In this document: one piece after another, positions 63,068 through 64,000 of the stretch | Layout of the letters: each line of letters starts with the position of its first letter | Position numbering within the stretch: position 1 is the stretch's first letter | The notes under the pieces: generated by a model | The model's input: only the letters and a program-made list of their open reading frames with translations | Database searches by the model: none | Told to the model about the DNA's origin: nothing | NCBI RefSeq assembly: GCF_000832305.1 | Contig: NZ_CP010536.1 | Span: forward strand, 682,001 to 746,000 | Length of the DNA: 64,000 bases | Origin: Cupriavidus basilensis | Lineage (GTDB): Bacteria; Pseudomonadota; Gammaproteobacteria; Burkholderiales; Burkholderiaceae | Reading direction: 5' to 3' | Position numbers and translations under genes: made by a program

Positions 63068-63206
63068 GGCAGGGGTGGGAAGCGCGAGCCTGGATTTTAG
63101 AGCATGGCGTCGGCGCCGGGATGCGCGGCGGCCCGTGGGGCGCATCGCCAAGGGCCATGCAACCGCTTGATTGGGGTTTCCCCTTCCTTGAGTTCTGGTC
63201 TGGCTT

Positions 63207-63235
63207 ATTATTTAATTCAAACTGAATTAATTAAT
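63207..63235. promoter_or_regulatory. 29-bp palindrome, candidate operator of the ROK regulator
   Basis: Arms ATTATTTAATTCA (63207-63219) and TGAATTAATTAAT (63223-63235) with a 3-bp centre AAC and one mismatch. It is a sharply AT-rich patch in GC-rich DNA, about 78 bp upstream of the ROK gene and about 140 bp upstream of ogt. The A/T-rich design is like NagC/Mlc operators. Confidence 0.75.
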
Positions 63236-63312
63236 GCCGCAGCTAGACGCACCGCCGCCACCCGGTGCGCAACATGCTTCAAGCGGCACTCATAACAGCA
63301 TTCGGAGACCAC

Positions 63313-64000
63313 ATGAACAGTGCCAAGGCCGGCCGCGGCGTGAATTCCGCCAGTTTGCGGCTGTACAACGAGCGCGCTCTGCTGCTGGCGCTGCGGCATG
63401 CCGGGGAAGCGTCCAAGGCGGATCTCGCCCGCATCGCGCAGCTCACCAACACGGCGGTGGGCAGCATCGTGCAGACGCTCACCGAGGATGGCCTGATCCA
63501 TGTGGCCGGCCGCCGCCAGGACGGACAGCGCGGCCAGCCGGCCAGCCTGATCCGCCTGCAACCCAAGGGCGCGTTCGGCATCGGGGTCCGGCTGGACCGC
63601 GGCAGCATCGAGTGCGTGATGGTGGACTTTGGCGGCGAGATTCTCGCCAGCCGCGCCCACCAGATGGTCCTGCCTCACCCGGAGCAAGCGCTGGCGCTGG
63701 TGCGCGACGACGTGGCCGAACTGCGTGCGCTGCTCACGCCGGCCGAGCGCAAGCGCCTGCTTGGCATCGGCGTGGCCCAGCCTTACAACCTGGGCGCCTG
63801 GCTGCGCGAGCTGGACCTGCAGGACGAGGCATCGCAGGCCACCTTCCGCGCCTGGGATGCCGTGGACTTTGCCGCAGCGCTGTCGGATGCCACCGGCCTG
63901 CCGGTGTTTGGCGAGAACGACGGCACCGCTGCTGCCGTGGCCGAGCTGTTCTACGGTAGCCATCACGCGCAGAGCTTCCTCTATGTCTTCGTTGGCCCGG
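63313..64000 (+). CDS. ROK-family transcriptional regulator (3' end outside window)
   Basis: The first 229 residues of a NagC/Mlc/XylR-type repressor. A winged HTH (residues about 15-70: YNERALLLALRHAGEASKADL, ARIAQLTNTAVGSIVQTLTE) leads into the ROK sugar-kinase-like domain (GAFGIGVRLDRGSIECVMVD, then GLPVFGENDGTAAAVAELF with the Glu-Asn-Asp-Gly motif). The sequence runs open to the window end. No start codon problem: ATG 63313. A 29-bp palindrome lies upstream. Such regulators usually sit in front of a sugar-transport operon, which should follow outside the window. Confidence 0.9.
   Translation, partial: MNSAKAGRGVNSASLRLYNERALLLALRHAGEASKADLARIAQLTNTAVGSIVQTLTEDGLIHVAGRRQDGQRGQPASLIRLQPKGAFGIGVRLDRGSIECVMVDFGGEILASRAHQMVLPHPEQALALVRDDVAELRALLTPAERKRLLGIGVAQPYNLGAWLRELDLQDEASQATFRAWDAVDFAAALSDATGLPVFGENDGTAAAVAELFYGSHHAQSFLYVFVGP

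Overview
The window is GC-rich chromosomal DNA from a beta-proteobacterium of the family Burkholderiaceae, most likely Cupriavidus or a close relative of Ralstonia. The signs are the order recA-recX-DUF2889-sucCD-terC-pilin, a Calvin-type class II aldolase beside pgk and pyk, orphan Bug/TctC binding proteins, and a short NDUFS6-like zinc protein beside waaF. No rRNA, tRNA or CRISPR array was seen. Almost all of it is ordinary core genome. The exceptions are one AT-richer island (about 9.6-12.0 kb) and one insertion sequence (35.5-36.8 kb).

Layout. 1-8 kb: the recA 3' end, recX, a DUF2889 gene, succinyl-CoA synthetase (sucCD), a TerC-type metal exporter with a structured leader, a type IV pilin with a sigma-54-like promoter, and a PglL/Wzy-type oligosaccharyltransferase probably devoted to that pilin. 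8-12.6 kb, minus strand: two glycine-rich envelope proteins, a broken partial copy of moaC, a PAAR-metallopeptidase gene that looks like a type VI secretion effector, a small OmpA-like periplasmic protein overlapping its end (candidate immunity protein), about 0.9 kb of unexplained DNA, and the intact moaC. 12.7-18.2 kb: a BepA-like M48 protease, a YheT hydrolase, an NTF2-like protein, waaF and the zinc protein. 18.5-25 kb: a large SNF2 helicase, a Bug binding protein, and azlCD.

25-35.4 kb: a LuxR-type regulator, then lower glycolysis (pgk, pyk, fba) with a DUF4349 lipoprotein gene between, purine synthesis (purC, purE, purK) and tsaC/sua5. 35.4-37.2 kb: an IS481-family element inserted in a palindromic intergenic repeat. 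37-43 kb: dacB and a MarR / DUF3237 / binding protein / FAD-monooxygenase set with a palindromic operator. 43-48 kb: a PACE efflux pump divergent from its likely LysR regulator, and an orphan TctC protein divergent from a TctDE two-component system.

48-60 kb: an MdtABC-type RND pump with a NodT outer-membrane channel in one operon, divergent from an OmpR/EnvZ-type system, then a GYD protein. 60-64 kb: plsY, ybaK, xerD with an acidic repeat-encoded N-terminus, ogt, and the start of a ROK regulator behind a 29-bp palindrome.

The best candidate for something undescribed is the PAAR-peptidase/OmpA-like pair in the moaC-flanked island. Secondary candidates are the terC leader, the Ser/Thr/Gly insertion in the MdtC-like pump, the repeat-encoded XerD tail and the orphan TctC-TctDE set. 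Family assignments come from reading motifs in the translations; no database search was run.
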